Notes: generated by a model from the letters alone, not told the origin. A DNA stretch of 64,000 nucleotides from JAHEEL01 sp963785245 (GCA_963785245.1 CAWAUO010000011.1:257165-321164), one strand, 5' to 3'. Counted from the first letter of the stretch, positions 34,588 to 44,207 are shown. Numbers and translations: made by a program.

Positions 34588-36606
34588 CTAACCCGTCTCG
34601 GGTGCGGTGAGGGTGAGTGGGAGACGAATCGAAGCCGACGGTCCTGTTGCAGCCACGTCGAGTGGGATCTCGAAGCGGTTCCGCTCGAAGAGACAGAGGC
34701 CCTCGGCATCCTTGCGACACCAGACGAGGGCGAGATCCGCGGTGAGTGTTCCCCTTCCCTCGTGGAGTTCGAGTGGTATTTGGACCGGGAACGTTGCTCC
34801 GGTCAGGTCAGTGGTGGCACCGTCGGGGAACGTCGCAATGGCGCCGGAATCGGTCAGGACCATCGACGAGGAGGCGTCCTCGTTGACCTTGTATCCCTCG
34901 GGGAGGTTCACCCCGAGGACCAGGTCGGCCGGTCCCTCGCCGGCCGACACGGCCGCAATGGAGATCACCGGCCCCCAGTAGTCGTCGGCGTCGGCGGTGA
35001 ACGAGTCGATCCCGGAGAAGACAACCGTCGAGGTGATGCCCGTCGCGAGGTCGACCGTTCGGATCACATGGTTGTTCGTGTCGGCGATCCAAGCGATGTC
35101 GCCGTCAACGGAAAGACCACCTGGTTCATAGAAGAGGGGGTCTGTACCGTCTCTCCATCCGTGTTCGGAACCGTAGAGCGACTGTGTCTTTCCGGTCGCC
35201 GGGTCGACCGTCTTGAGCTTCGAGTTGTAGGTGTCGGCCACGAGCAGGAGCCCGGCGTGCTCATCGATGCCGAGCGGGTGTTGGAGGCGTGCCGCGGAGC
35301 CGACGCCGTCGACATCGCCGAACTCGAAAAGGCTCTCCTGACCCCCGGCAACAAGGGCCGTCAGACCGTCCTCTTCCTGAACGGCCGCGCTGCGGACCGA
35401 ACTGGACTCAGAGTCCGCGAAGTAGAGGAGACCGTCGGTTGCGAACACCAGACCCGACGGTTGTGCGAGGGACGCTTCGAGGAGCACGTCGTTGAGGGTG
35501 CCCTCGGCGGCACTGCCGACCGAGGGTTGAGCGGTTCGCGCGACGATATCGATGGTCCAGATCTGGTGGGTCCCGGCATTCGCGACGAAGAGGTCATCTC
35601 CGACGAGTTCGAGCGCCCACGGGGAGTTCAGTTCGACGCTCTCGATGGGGCCGCCGGTGGGCGGCCACCCCTGCACTCCGTTGCCGGCAAGTGTCGTGAC
35701 GTCGCCGGTCGCGAGGTCGATCGATCGGATGGCATGGTTGTTGGTGTCGGCGACATACAGCGTGTCCTCGTCGACGACGAGGCCCTGTGGCGAGGAGAAG
35801 GTCGCAGTCGTCGCCGTGCCGTCGGCAAAGCCCTCGCGACCGGACCCGAAGACGGCGGTCACTGTCCCGTCGTCGGTTGCGGCGACGATTCGGTGGTGGC
35901 CGGTGTCTGCGATGAAGACGCGGTCTGACCCCGGGTCGGCGTGGACCTTCCCCGGATACGAGAAGACGGTATCGGGTGATCGATCCCTCTCGAGGACCAG
36001 GGCGATCGGCGTCGTGTCGATCTGACCGCTGGCGCCGTACTCGGTGACGAGATCCGCGATGACCGGTTGAACCACGTCGTAGACACCCTCGCCGGCGTGG
36101 ATCCCCACGGCGTTCCCCTCCGGGTCGACGAGGGCGATCGTCGGCCAGGCTCGTGCTCCCCAGGAGTCCCAGACAGTGAAGTCGGCGTCGTTCACCACCG
36201 GATGACGGAGGTCGTAGCGTTGCGTGACCTGCCGGATGTTCTCCGTGTTGCCTTCGTTGTCGAACTTGGCGGAATGTACTCCGATGACCACCAGTTCGTC
36301 AGGAAACTCAGCCTCGAGGCGCTTCAGGTCGGGGATGATGTGGATGCAGTTGATGCATCCGTATGTCCAGAAGTCCAGCAGCACGATCTTGCCGCGCAGC
36401 GAAGCGAGATCGAGGGGTTGGTCGACGTTGATCCAGTCGAGTCCTTCCGGGAACTCGGGTGCGGGCGTCCGGTCGGATGTCGTCGGAGCGACGTTTTCAG
36501 CAATGGTTGATGCCGTTGTCGATTCGGTCGCGTTGCCGCCGGTACACGCGCTCAGGGCGAGCGCGACGACGACCGGAATGAGCAGGTGTCTCCGCATGGA
36601 GGACAT
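34588..36606 (-). CDS. NHLRC2-like lipoprotein: thioredoxin plus NHL beta-propeller
   Basis: The 672-residue product has a lipoprotein signal (VVALALSAC), a Thr/Ser-rich spacer, a thioredoxin-like domain with WTYGCINCIHIIPDL (CINC redox pair, about residues 82-85), several NHL repeats with VADTNNHAIR/IADTGHHRIV motifs forming a propeller (about 210-530), and a C-terminal beta domain. This is the layout of NHLRC2-type proteins. Extracellular thiol-redox or scaffold activity is inferred. The start could also be ATG 36597. Confidence 0.88.
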   Translation of the reverse strand: MSSMRRHLLIPVVVALALSACTGGNATESTTASTIAENVAPTTSDRTPAPEFPEGLDWINVDQPLDLASLRGKIVLLDFWTYGCINCIHIIPDLKRLEAEFPDELVVIGVHSAKFDNEGNTENIRQVTQRYDLRHPVVNDADFTVWDSWGARAWPTIALVDPEGNAVGIHAGEGVYDVVQPVIADLVTEYGASGQIDTTPIALVLERDRSPDTVFSYPGKVHADPGSDRVFIADTGHHRIVAATDDGTVTAVFGSGREGFADGTATTATFSSPQGLVVDEDTLYVADTNNHAIRSIDLATGDVTTLAGNGVQGWPPTGGPIESVELNSPWALELVGDDLFVANAGTHQIWTIDIVARTAQPSVGSAAEGTLNDVLLEASLAQPSGLVFATDGLLYFADSESSSVRSAAVQEEDGLTALVAGGQESLFEFGDVDGVGSAARLQHPLGIDEHAGLLLVADTYNSKLKTVDPATGKTQSLYGSEHGWRDGTDPLFYEPGGLSVDGDIAWIADTNNHVIRTVDLATGITSTVVFSGIDSFTADADDYWGPVISIAAVSAGEGPADLVLGVNLPEGYKVNEDASSSMVLTDSGAIATFPDGATTDLTGATFPVQIPLELHEGRGTLTADLALVWCRKDAEGLCLFERNRFEIPLDVAATGPSASIRLPLTLTAPETG

Positions 36607-36638
36607 TCAACCGTTGGAGCGTGACTACGGTGCCGGTC

Positions 36639-37355
36639 TCAGCCGGCCGAGGTGAATGATGCGATGTCGAGGCCGATGCGAAGAGCGGCGGCGAGGTAGG
36701 CATCGGCGAACTCCTCAGGACCATGGATGCCCGACGGCACCAGGCCGAGGGCTGCGATCACGGCACCCGACGCGAGGGCGATGGATTCGAGGTGGGTGGC
36801 AAGGTCGGCGATGCCGAACGTCCGGATCCGGTCTTCCGTCGTCGCCTGAACCAGGATGCCTGCCCATTCGTCCGGCACGGGAGCTGCGACCTCGAGGCGC
36901 CGGTTGGTCATACCGCGCCTGGTGCCCCAACGCGGTCCAACCGGCTCGGGGAAACTGACCGGCTCACCGCTACGAATCGGCTTCCCGGGTTCGGTCCACG
37001 CGAACAGGACCTGAGCTTCGTCGGACGCTCGCTCGGCGAGACTGCGTCCGATGCCCGAGACGAGGTTGGACCCGGCGAGGACTGTGGCCTCGGAGGCGTC
37101 GATGCCGGCGTCAACGGTGTCGGCCCAGAGGACAGACGGGACGTCCGCCTCGATCGCTTCGGCGAGGATGGTCGACTCGGGATCGTCGGTGACAACAGCA
37201 TCGACGTCGGTGACCGTGTCGACCCGGTTGAGTCTGCGGTCCCGGTCCTTCACGTCGCGCCTGACGATGCCGAGCAGTTCGAGGTCGTGTTCGCCGAGGA
37301 GGAGACGACCGGCCCGTACGCCGATCTCGGACGTGTGGTCGAGGGCAATCCTCAT
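36639..37355 (-). CDS. Hypothetical protein with Rossmann-like N-terminus
   Basis: I do not recognise this 238-residue protein. The first 110 residues alternate strands and helices (MRIALDHTSEIGVRAGRLLL, VDAVVTDDPES, VPSVLWAD), resembling a short NAD- or nucleotide-binding fold without a clear GxGxxG. The C-terminal half is helical and ends GIHGPEEFADAYLAAALRIG. ATG 37355 overlaps the small gene upstream by four bases, so the two are translated together. Confidence 0.72.
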   Translation of the reverse strand: MRIALDHTSEIGVRAGRLLLGEHDLELLGIVRRDVKDRDRRLNRVDTVTDVDAVVTDDPESTILAEAIEADVPSVLWADTVDAGIDASEATVLAGSNLVSGIGRSLAERASDEAQVLFAWTEPGKPIRSGEPVSFPEPVGPRWGTRRGMTNRRLEVAAPVPDEWAGILVQATTEDRIRTFGIADLATHLESIALASGAVIAALGLVPSGIHGPEEFADAYLAAALRIGLDIASFTSAG

Positions 37356-37486
37356 TGTCCGGCCGGGTCGACCGGTTGCCACGTGCCCTCTTCGGCCGAC
37401 GGACGGCTTGGACGGCGCGTGACGACGATGGCAACGGCAACCGCTGCAGCAGCGGCAAGGACAACAGCATTGACAACCGGTTTCAT
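37352..37486 (-). CDS. Small single-helix membrane protein overlapping the next gene
   Basis: This 44-residue product MKPVVNAVVLAAAAAVAVAIVV... has one membrane segment (4-22) and a short basic/acidic tail. Its TGA overlaps the ATG of the hypothetical gene at 37355 (ATGA), the overlap style used elsewhere in this genome, which argues that it is real. It may anchor or accompany that protein. Confidence 0.5.
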   Translation of the reverse strand: MKPVVNAVVLAAAAAVAVAIVVTRRPSRPSAEEGTWQPVDPAGQ

Positions 37487-37572
37487 GGTCCCGAAGCGTA
37501 GTGATCCGGCAGCGCTGACGGTCTGCGCAGAGTTTGCGACGGCTCCGGTGGCGAACGGATCGAAGTCCGGGC

Positions 37573-38304
37573 TCAGGAGGACATCAGCGACTCGAAGCCC
37601 AGGCCGACGATGTAGCTGAGGACGCCACCGGCGAAACCGATTCCAAGGTTCTCGAGCGAGGAGGTCACCGGGCTGGTCTTCGTCATGACGGTCTTGGTAG
37701 CACCGACGGCGAGGAGGCCGATCCCCGTGAGTAGGGCTGCCACGAGCAGGGCCGTGCCGGTGTTTTCGATGAACGCAAACGGGAGGACGGCAGGAAGTGC
37801 ACCGCCGAGGAAGAGGCCGGCTGATGCGATGCCGGCGAGGATGGGACTTCGCTTCTCCGTGTCGACTACGCCGAATTCAAGTCCCGCCATCACGCCCATC
37901 ATCGTATCGTCACTCTTGTCGATGATGTGGACCACGGTCTCGAGATCATCTCCCTCGAGACCCATCTCCCCAAACATGTGTCGCAGCTCGTCCCGCTCAT
38001 GCTCGCGGTGCTCCTTGAGGTGTCGTGCCTCGAGCTTCATCTCGGCGGTGAATACCTCTTCCTGTGACTTCGTCGCGAGGTATTCGCCGAGGCCCATGGA
38101 GATCATCCCAGCGAGGGCACCCGCGACGCCGGTGAGGAGTACCTGCGTGGCGGTGAGTCCGCCACCGACCACGCCCGCGACGAGTAGGAAGGTCGATACA
38201 AGGCCGTCGTTGACACCAAGGATGATGTCGCGCATGTACTGGCGAGAAGAACCGAGGTGGTTCTCGTAGTCGTCAGGGGGAATGGGCGGGGGATAGGCGT
38301 TCAC
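37573..38304 (-). CDS. VIT1/CCC1 family iron or manganese transporter
   Basis: The 243-residue product has five predicted helices with the VIT1 motifs RDIILGVNDGLVSTFLLVAGV and GALAGMISMGLGEYLATKSQ, a charged cytoplasmic metal-binding region (AEMKLEARHLKEHREHERDE), and GGALPAVLPFAF. Such proteins move Fe2+ or Mn2+ out of the cytoplasm. GTG 38304 gives the typical short proline-rich start. The frame is open further upstream, but that part is not conserved in character. Confidence 0.9.
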   Translation of the reverse strand: MNAYPPPIPPDDYENHLGSSRQYMRDIILGVNDGLVSTFLLVAGVVGGGLTATQVLLTGVAGALAGMISMGLGEYLATKSQEEVFTAEMKLEARHLKEHREHERDELRHMFGEMGLEGDDLETVVHIIDKSDDTMMGVMAGLEFGVVDTEKRSPILAGIASAGLFLGGALPAVLPFAFIENTGTALLVAALLTGIGLLAVGATKTVMTKTSPVTSSLENLGIGFAGGVLSYIVGLGFESLMSS

Positions 38305-38573
38305 GGCAGGCAGATTAACGGAAATCCTGTCCCCGTCGTTCCGCTGGCTGTCGGCGACCCCTGCAGGTTCGAGAGCCCTGGGTTCGAGATTGGGAGGTGG
38401 ATGTGCGGGTCGAGAGTACGCTGTGAACGTCGGAACCTGGAGGAACAATCGCCGACGAATCTGGCCCCGAGGATACGGCCGACCTGGCAGGTCCCACGCC
38501 CGACGCCCTGACCGACCCGCGCCTCGGCCCACCATCGCCGCCATGGTCGCCTCCGACGAAGCTCGCGGTTGCC

Positions 38574-39713
38574 GTGGGCCTCGTCGTGTTCGCCGGAATC
38601 GTGTTCTGGCTCTCGAAGGACGCCCTGCCGATCCTCGCGGTGGCCGGGATCCTTGCCTTCCTCGTGGCTCCGATGGTGCGGTTCCTCCACCGGCGTCTCC
38701 ACCTGCCCCGTTGGTTGTCGCTTGCCTTCGGCTATGTCGTTGTACTGGTCGTGTCGCTCGCTCTCGTGGCCATCCTTGCCGTCGGGATCACCCAATCATT
38801 CGCCGGCATCAATATCGACGGGATGCAAGACTCGGTCCGCAGCTCGGCGGAGTGGTTCGTCGACTATGCCGACGGTCTCAAGGTTCTCGGGGTCAGCATC
38901 GACATGAGCGAGATCACCGCACCGATCGAGGACTGGCTCAAAGAGACGCCGGAGGACAGTTCTGCCGGCGGCGGCGTCAAGATCGACGCAGAAGCTCTGC
39001 AGGCGATGATGGGCGGGGCGTTCAACTCGATCCGAACCGTGACCGGCCTGGTTACCGCCATGGTGGCGTCGGCGCTCATCACGCTGATGATCGCTATCTA
39101 CCTCAACGCCGATAGCTCGAGGTTCTACTCGTGGATCCATCGGATGGTTCCGCCAGGCTACGAGAGAGACGGCGTAATGCTCGCCGACCGTACCGGGCTC
39201 ATCTGGCGGGGCTACATCTACGGTCAGTTGATCAACAGCTTCATCACCGGCTTGATGGTGTTCATCGTTCTTGCGCTGGTCGGTGTCCAGGGGGCGTTTC
39301 TGCTGGGTGTGATCATGATGTTGTTCAACATGATCCCGACCTTCGGGCCGATCATCGCCGCGGTTCCCGGCGTCATAGCGGCGCTCGTGGGCGGATCGAC
39401 TCGCTGGCCAGACATGAACAATTTCATCTTTGCGCTGATCGTGGTCGGCATCTATGTCCTGGTCGTTCAGGCGCAGGCCACCATCATCGCCCCCAAGGTG
39501 ATGGGCCGAGCGGTGCGCCTCTCGCCGGTGATCATCATGATTTCGCTGATCGTTGGGTTCAACGTCGCCGGACTGATTGGCTCGCTGCTTGCAGTGCCGA
39601 TCGTTGCGACGATCAAGGAAATGATCTCGTATCTCTATGCGAAGGTCGTCGATCGAGAACCGTTCGCGAATGGAAATGGCAACGGAGATCAGCAAGCCGC
39701 CGCTGATGCCTGA
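38574..39713 (+). CDS. AI-2E family transporter
   Basis: The 379-residue product is a multi-pass permease of the AI-2E/YdiK family, with paired N-terminal helices, a soluble insert, and the conserved NMIPTFGPIIAAVPGVIAAL and LVVQAQATIIAPKVMGRAV blocks. GTG 38574 lacks a ribosome binding site. The open frame extends back to 38427, and GGAGG at 38439 sits four bases before an ATC codon at 38448 that would give an acidic, proline-rich N-terminus typical of such proteins. The true start is therefore uncertain. Substrate is unknown. Confidence 0.9.
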   Translation: MGLVVFAGIVFWLSKDALPILAVAGILAFLVAPMVRFLHRRLHLPRWLSLAFGYVVVLVVSLALVAILAVGITQSFAGINIDGMQDSVRSSAEWFVDYADGLKVLGVSIDMSEITAPIEDWLKETPEDSSAGGGVKIDAEALQAMMGGAFNSIRTVTGLVTAMVASALITLMIAIYLNADSSRFYSWIHRMVPPGYERDGVMLADRTGLIWRGYIYGQLINSFITGLMVFIVLALVGVQGAFLLGVIMMLFNMIPTFGPIIAAVPGVIAALVGGSTRWPDMNNFIFALIVVGIYVLVVQAQATIIAPKVMGRAVRLSPVIIMISLIVGFNVAGLIGSLLAVPIVATIKEMISYLYAKVVDREPFANGNGNGDQQAAADA

Positions 39714-41250
39714 TCAGGAGATCCTGTGCGCTGATGCGGTCGTGATAGGCGCCGGCCTGGGTGGGCTCGGTGCCGCCGGATATCTGGCCAGGGCCGGCTA
39801 CAACGTCGTTGTCCTCGAACACCACATTGTTCCCGGCGGCTACGCCCACGAGTTCAAACGCCGCGGCTTCCGCTTCGAGGTGGCGCTGCACGCTCTCGAC
39901 GGTGCCGGACCCGACGGATGGCTCGGTCCGATGCTCGACGACCTTGGTGTCAACGATCGCGTTGTGATGAACCGGGTCGATCCGTTCTACACCGCCCGCT
40001 TCCCTGACTTCGAGATCACGGCCCCTGCCGACTTCACCGGATACGTGAGCGAACTCAAAGCCGCGTTCCCGGATCAGTCGGAGGGGATCGACGGTCTCTT
40101 CGACGCGGTGCGCCGGGTGGCGGAGGACGCCCGTCGGTACGGTGCCGACCGCTCTACCGGGCGTCGTTCGTCACCGATCGAGATGATGGAGCGCTACCCG
40201 GACATGGCGGCTGCCTTCCCTCAATCCTGGCAGACGTTCATGGATGCCCACATCGACGACCGACGACTCCGGGCAGCGGTTTCGGTTCTGTGGGGATATC
40301 TCGGTCTCCCGCCGTCGCAACTCTCAGCCGGACTGTTCTCACTCCTTCTTCACAGCTATCACATGACCGGTGCCTGGTACCCGGAGGGCGGGAGTCAGGC
40401 GATGAGTCGGGCCATCGTCGATGAGATCGAGGAGCGTGGCGGCGTCGTTCTCTTCAGGAATCGCGTGACGCGGCTGGACGTCGAAGGAGGGCGTGTGGTG
40501 GCCGTCGAGACCGATCGCGGTCTTCGGGTCGAAGCCGACGTGTTCATCTCGAATGCCAGTCCGAAAGCGACCGTGGCCATGACCGGGAGCGAGCACTTCG
40601 ACGACGGGTTCCTTGCCGGCGTGGAGCGTGACGTGCCGGCTCTGTCGAACCTGGTCGTCTACCTCGGGGTCGACCGCGACCTCGCCGCCGAGGGATGGGA
40701 CCATCACGAGTACTTCCTCGCGGACGGTTACGACATCGACGGCGAGTACACAGCAATGGTTGACGGCGACTTCTCGAAGGCGGGGTTCGTGATCACCAAC
40801 TACTCCGATGCCGACCCGGGTTGCGCCCCGGCCGGCAGCAGCGTGCTGGCGATCATGTCGCTCGCTCCCTGGGACTATCAGAACGTGTGGGGGACCGGAG
40901 GCGACCTGACCGACTACTCGGAGAATCCCGAGTATGTCCGCATCAAGGATGCGGCAGGCGACGAATTGATCGATCGGGCCGAACGGCTGATCCCGGGGCT
41001 CCGCGAATCGATCGTGATCAAGGAGGTCGGCACACCGCTCACCAACGTGCGGTACAGCCTCAGCCCCGAGGGCAGTATCTACGGCCGGCAGCAGACGGTC
41101 GAGAACCTCCTCAATCGGAGAAGCCCGAAGACTCCGATCCCGAACCTCCTTCTCGCCGGGGCGTGGGTCGGTGGAGGCGGAATGAGCGCCGCTCTGAGTT
41201 CCGGCCGTACGGCTGCCTCGATCGCCGACCGCCTGCTCACCCCCGGATAG
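39706..41250 (+). CDS. CrtI/phytoene-desaturase-like FAD oxidoreductase
   Basis: The 514-residue product has the dinucleotide-binding VVIGAGLGGLGAAGYLARAGY, the PGGYAHEFKRRGFRFEVALH loop typical of carotenoid desaturases and isomerases, and the C-terminal FAD segment LLAGAWVGGGGMSAALSSG. The substrate is unknown, as no carotenoid synthase lies nearby. ATG 39706 overlaps the AI-2E stop by eight bases; in-frame ATGs at 39670 and 39676 are alternatives. Confidence 0.88.
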   Translation: MPDQEILCADAVVIGAGLGGLGAAGYLARAGYNVVVLEHHIVPGGYAHEFKRRGFRFEVALHALDGAGPDGWLGPMLDDLGVNDRVVMNRVDPFYTARFPDFEITAPADFTGYVSELKAAFPDQSEGIDGLFDAVRRVAEDARRYGADRSTGRRSSPIEMMERYPDMAAAFPQSWQTFMDAHIDDRRLRAAVSVLWGYLGLPPSQLSAGLFSLLLHSYHMTGAWYPEGGSQAMSRAIVDEIEERGGVVLFRNRVTRLDVEGGRVVAVETDRGLRVEADVFISNASPKATVAMTGSEHFDDGFLAGVERDVPALSNLVVYLGVDRDLAAEGWDHHEYFLADGYDIDGEYTAMVDGDFSKAGFVITNYSDADPGCAPAGSSVLAIMSLAPWDYQNVWGTGGDLTDYSENPEYVRIKDAAGDELIDRAERLIPGLRESIVIKEVGTPLTNVRYSLSPEGSIYGRQQTVENLLNRRSPKTPIPNLLLAGAWVGGGGMSAALSSGRTAASIADRLLTPG

Positions 41251-41254
41251 CGCT

Positions 41255-41295
41255 CCGTCAGGGTGTAGGGGTCAACCCTGACCGGTCCCTGACGG
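41255..41295 (+). terminator. Mutually exclusive stem-loops between oxidoreductase and MMPL genes
   Basis: CCGTCAGGG (41255-41263) pairs with CCCTGACGG (41287-41295), a perfect 9-bp stem. The inner GTCAGGGT (41257-41264) can instead pair with ACCCTGAC (41275-41282). Because they share the left arm, only one can form at a time. It may be a terminator or a switch 104 bases before the MMPL gene. No U-run follows. Confidence 0.5.
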
Positions 41296-41398
41296 CTCAG
41301 GGCCGGCAAGGGGTCATACCCAATACCCGAGACCCTGGTCTTCCTGCAGGATCAATCCCGATACACAAGCGGGCCGCAATGGCATCGGGAGGGAAGAC

Positions 41399-44155
41399 AT
41401 GGACAACTCACGGACCTATCGCATGTACGACTGGATCAATCGCCACGCGGCGGTGCTGGTGGTGGCGCTAGTCCTCGGCATCATTGCCATCGGCGTCGGC
41501 GGGGTCATGGCTGCGGATACGACCGAGCCCAAGTTCGAACCGGACGGCGAGGTCTTCTCCGTCTATGAGCGTGCCGAGGCGATGCTCCAAACCGAGTCCA
41601 GCGTCGAACAGGCAGCGTTCCTCGTCGAGGCTGCAGGCGGAGGCGACGTGCTCACCGCCAACGCATTCCGCGAGTGGCGTGACGCCTCCAACCGGGTCCG
41701 TGCCTCAGCGGAGAACCAGCAGCACCTGGTGGACCGCTTCGATCCGGAGACGGGGGCCACGATTCCCGGCGTCCTCTCGATCGTGGACATCGTGGACGCA
41801 GCCATCCCCGGCGGCCTCGCAGAAGCCACCGACTCGGATGTCAAGCAGGCGCTCGCAGCGGTGCTTGCTGACAACTCGCCGTACGCCGAGATGCGCTACA
41901 GCCTGTCCGAGCAGGCCACCTACTTCGTCGGTCCGGGAGGGGGAGTGTGGGCGGCGCCAGCCTTCACTGCGCAGGTCGTCTACGACAGTGCGACGTTCGC
42001 AGACAATCCGGAGGCAGAGACGTGGCTCCGCGAGGTCCAGAGCAGTTTCCGAGAAGACTCCCTCCATACGGAGTCGATCGGGATTGCCATCGACGCCGAA
42101 ATCGCGTTCTCGGAAGGAGCTGCGAACTCGGCGCCGTTCATCTTCCTCGCCGTCGCTCTAATCATCGTCCTGATTGCCGTTGTCCACCACTCCTACTGGT
42201 CGGCTGTCGTGGTCGGGGCTGGACTCACGGCAACGACCATTGCCTACTACGGCACATCGGCACTGCTCGGACTCAAGATGGGATCGATGCTCCTCGCGTT
42301 CGTGGTTCCGATCGCTGCTATCAGTTTTGGCGTCGATTTCTTCATCCACGGCATCGGACGCGTTCGCGAGATGCAGGTTGAGCACGGGATGTCAGGATCT
42401 CGCGCGTATCCGGCCGGCATGGCGGCGGTGTTCACGGCGCTACTGTTGGCTGCCTCGTCGTCGATTGCCGCATTTCTCTCGAACGTATCTTCGGGGACGG
42501 AGGCAATCCTCCAGTTCGGCATCGGCGCCGCGATCGCTCTCGGATGGTCCTACGTGATCCTCGGTCAGATCGCACCGAGGGTCCTCCTCGGTATCGAGCA
42601 GTTCGTCGGTCCGAACCCGGTGAAGGGTGCATCGCGCGTCCTCTACTGGATCGCTCTGGCGTTCGTCGCCATCGTCGGTGGATTGGCCGTGGCATTGGCC
42701 GCCGTCATGACGGCTGTAGGTGTGGCCGCCTTCGTGGTGGTGCTGCTCGCGCTGCTGGTGGTTCCGGCGCTGTTGACTCGCCGGCGCAACCGTCGGGCGG
42801 CCGCGATCGGTCGGACAATGCAGACCAGGCATCGGGGAGCAGCGCATGGACTCCCGGCAGCCGGGTCGTTCGTCTCATTCCTCGCCCGATGGCGCTGGAT
42901 CACAGTGACCGTCGCACTGGCAGTGGGTGCCGTCGCATTCATGACGGCGCTGCAGGTGAAGTCCGGGTTCGAGATCTCCGACTTCCTTGCTTCGGACTCC
43001 GACTTCTCGACCTCCATCGACCGGGCAGCGATCCATTTCCCGTCGAGCGGGGAGGGATCGAGCTTTGTTCTCGTGGAAGGAGACCTGACATCGCCGACGG
43101 CGCTCGCCGCTCTTGATGACGCCGTCGCAGTTCTCGATGGATCGGACGCCGACCTGGGTCGCAACGGCGGTGGCGATCTCGTCGTCCGCTGGCACGCCGG
43201 CGACCTTGTTCGCATGACTGTGGCAGCGCCTGTCGCCCTTGAGGTGCTGGAGTCCAACGGAGTCGACCTGACCGACGGCAACGGCGACGGCTACCCCGAC
43301 TCGTCTGAGGCCGTCCGCGCGGTATACGACTACATCGGCGAGAACGGGGTGCCCCTGGCAGACGGTTCCGTCGCTCTGGCAGCGGATGAAGTTTCCGGGG
43401 TCATTGCCGACGACGGAGGGACGAGTCAGGCCACGACCGTCACGATCATGGTCGGAAGCTTCACCGATGGTGAGGTCATCGTCCCCGTGGAACAGGCGCT
43501 CGAGGCTGCGGCGCGATCCATCGAGGGCGCAGCCCCCGATCTTGCGGTGAGCGTCTCAGGTGACGTGCTCACCAGCTACCACGGACTCAGGGCATTCACG
43601 CAGTCCATGGTCGTTTCGCTTCCCCTTGCCATACTCCTCACGCTGATCCTCGCGTCGCTCCTGCTGCGTTCGTTCCGCTACGCACTGATCTCCGTGATCC
43701 CGATCGGGTTCGTGGTCACGGGGGTGTACGCCTTCATGGCCCTGGCGGGCTACACCGTGAACGTCGTCACGGCAACGATCGCCGCGATCGCGGTCGGCGT
43801 CGGCATCGATTTCTCGACGCATTTCACCGCCCGGTATCGCGAGGAACTACTGACGGACGCCAGCCCTCTTGATGCGGTGCGCCGCGCCGGTGAGGGAACG
43901 GGAGGGGCGCTCGTGCTCTCTGCGCTCACCTCGGTGCTCGGCTTCTCCGTGATGGCTCTCGCCCCGAATCCGATCTTCGCCACCTTCGGATTGCTGACAT
44001 CCGTAATGATTGGGCTTGCCTTGATCGTCTCGCTCGTTGTCCTCCCGAGCATGCTCGTCATCGGAACCCCGCGACGTAGGCAGTCGACTGCCGACGACGA
44101 ACAGCACGTCGACGGAGGCGTCGAGAACGGAGAAAAGGTGCTCGTGGGGGTCTGA
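41399..44155 (+). CDS. MMPL/RND-superfamily transporter
   Basis: The 918-residue product has two repeats of one helix, a large extracellular domain, and a five- to six-helix bundle. The proton-relay segments appear as ISFGVDFFIHGIGRVRE and VGVGIDFSTHFTARYREE, each with the aspartate expected in MMPL proteins. The second extracellular domain contains a D-rich loop (DGNGDGYPDSSEAV) resembling a calcium-binding repeat. Likely an exporter of lipids or hopanoid-type molecules; the substrate is inferred only from family. GGGAGGGA precedes the ATG. Confidence 0.92.
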   Translation: MDNSRTYRMYDWINRHAAVLVVALVLGIIAIGVGGVMAADTTEPKFEPDGEVFSVYERAEAMLQTESSVEQAAFLVEAAGGGDVLTANAFREWRDASNRVRASAENQQHLVDRFDPETGATIPGVLSIVDIVDAAIPGGLAEATDSDVKQALAAVLADNSPYAEMRYSLSEQATYFVGPGGGVWAAPAFTAQVVYDSATFADNPEAETWLREVQSSFREDSLHTESIGIAIDAEIAFSEGAANSAPFIFLAVALIIVLIAVVHHSYWSAVVVGAGLTATTIAYYGTSALLGLKMGSMLLAFVVPIAAISFGVDFFIHGIGRVREMQVEHGMSGSRAYPAGMAAVFTALLLAASSSIAAFLSNVSSGTEAILQFGIGAAIALGWSYVILGQIAPRVLLGIEQFVGPNPVKGASRVLYWIALAFVAIVGGLAVALAAVMTAVGVAAFVVVLLALLVVPALLTRRRNRRAAAIGRTMQTRHRGAAHGLPAAGSFVSFLARWRWITVTVALAVGAVAFMTALQVKSGFEISDFLASDSDFSTSIDRAAIHFPSSGEGSSFVLVEGDLTSPTALAALDDAVAVLDGSDADLGRNGGGDLVVRWHAGDLVRMTVAAPVALEVLESNGVDLTDGNGDGYPDSSEAVRAVYDYIGENGVPLADGSVALAADEVSGVIADDGGTSQATTVTIMVGSFTDGEVIVPVEQALEAAARSIEGAAPDLAVSVSGDVLTSYHGLRAFTQSMVVSLPLAILLTLILASLLLRSFRYALISVIPIGFVVTGVYAFMALAGYTVNVVTATIAAIAVGVGIDFSTHFTARYREELLTDASPLDAVRRAGEGTGGALVLSALTSVLGFSVMALAPNPIFATFGLLTSVMIGLALIVSLVVLPSMLVIGTPRRRQSTADDEQHVDGGVENGEKVLVGV

Positions 44156-44178
44156 TCCCTCCCTCCCTCCACAGCAAC

Positions 44179-44207
44179 GCGAGCCCCGGGAGAACCCCGG
44201 GGCTCGC
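44179..44207 (+). terminator. Strong terminator-like hairpin after the MMPL gene
   Basis: GCGAGCCCCGGG (44179-44190) pairs perfectly with CCCGGGGCTCGC (44196-44207), with outer AGCA/TGCT pairs possible. It lies 24 bases after the MMPL stop and before the aap operon. The 220 bases after it, up to the aapJ start, contain no gene and presumably the aap promoter. Confidence 0.8.
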
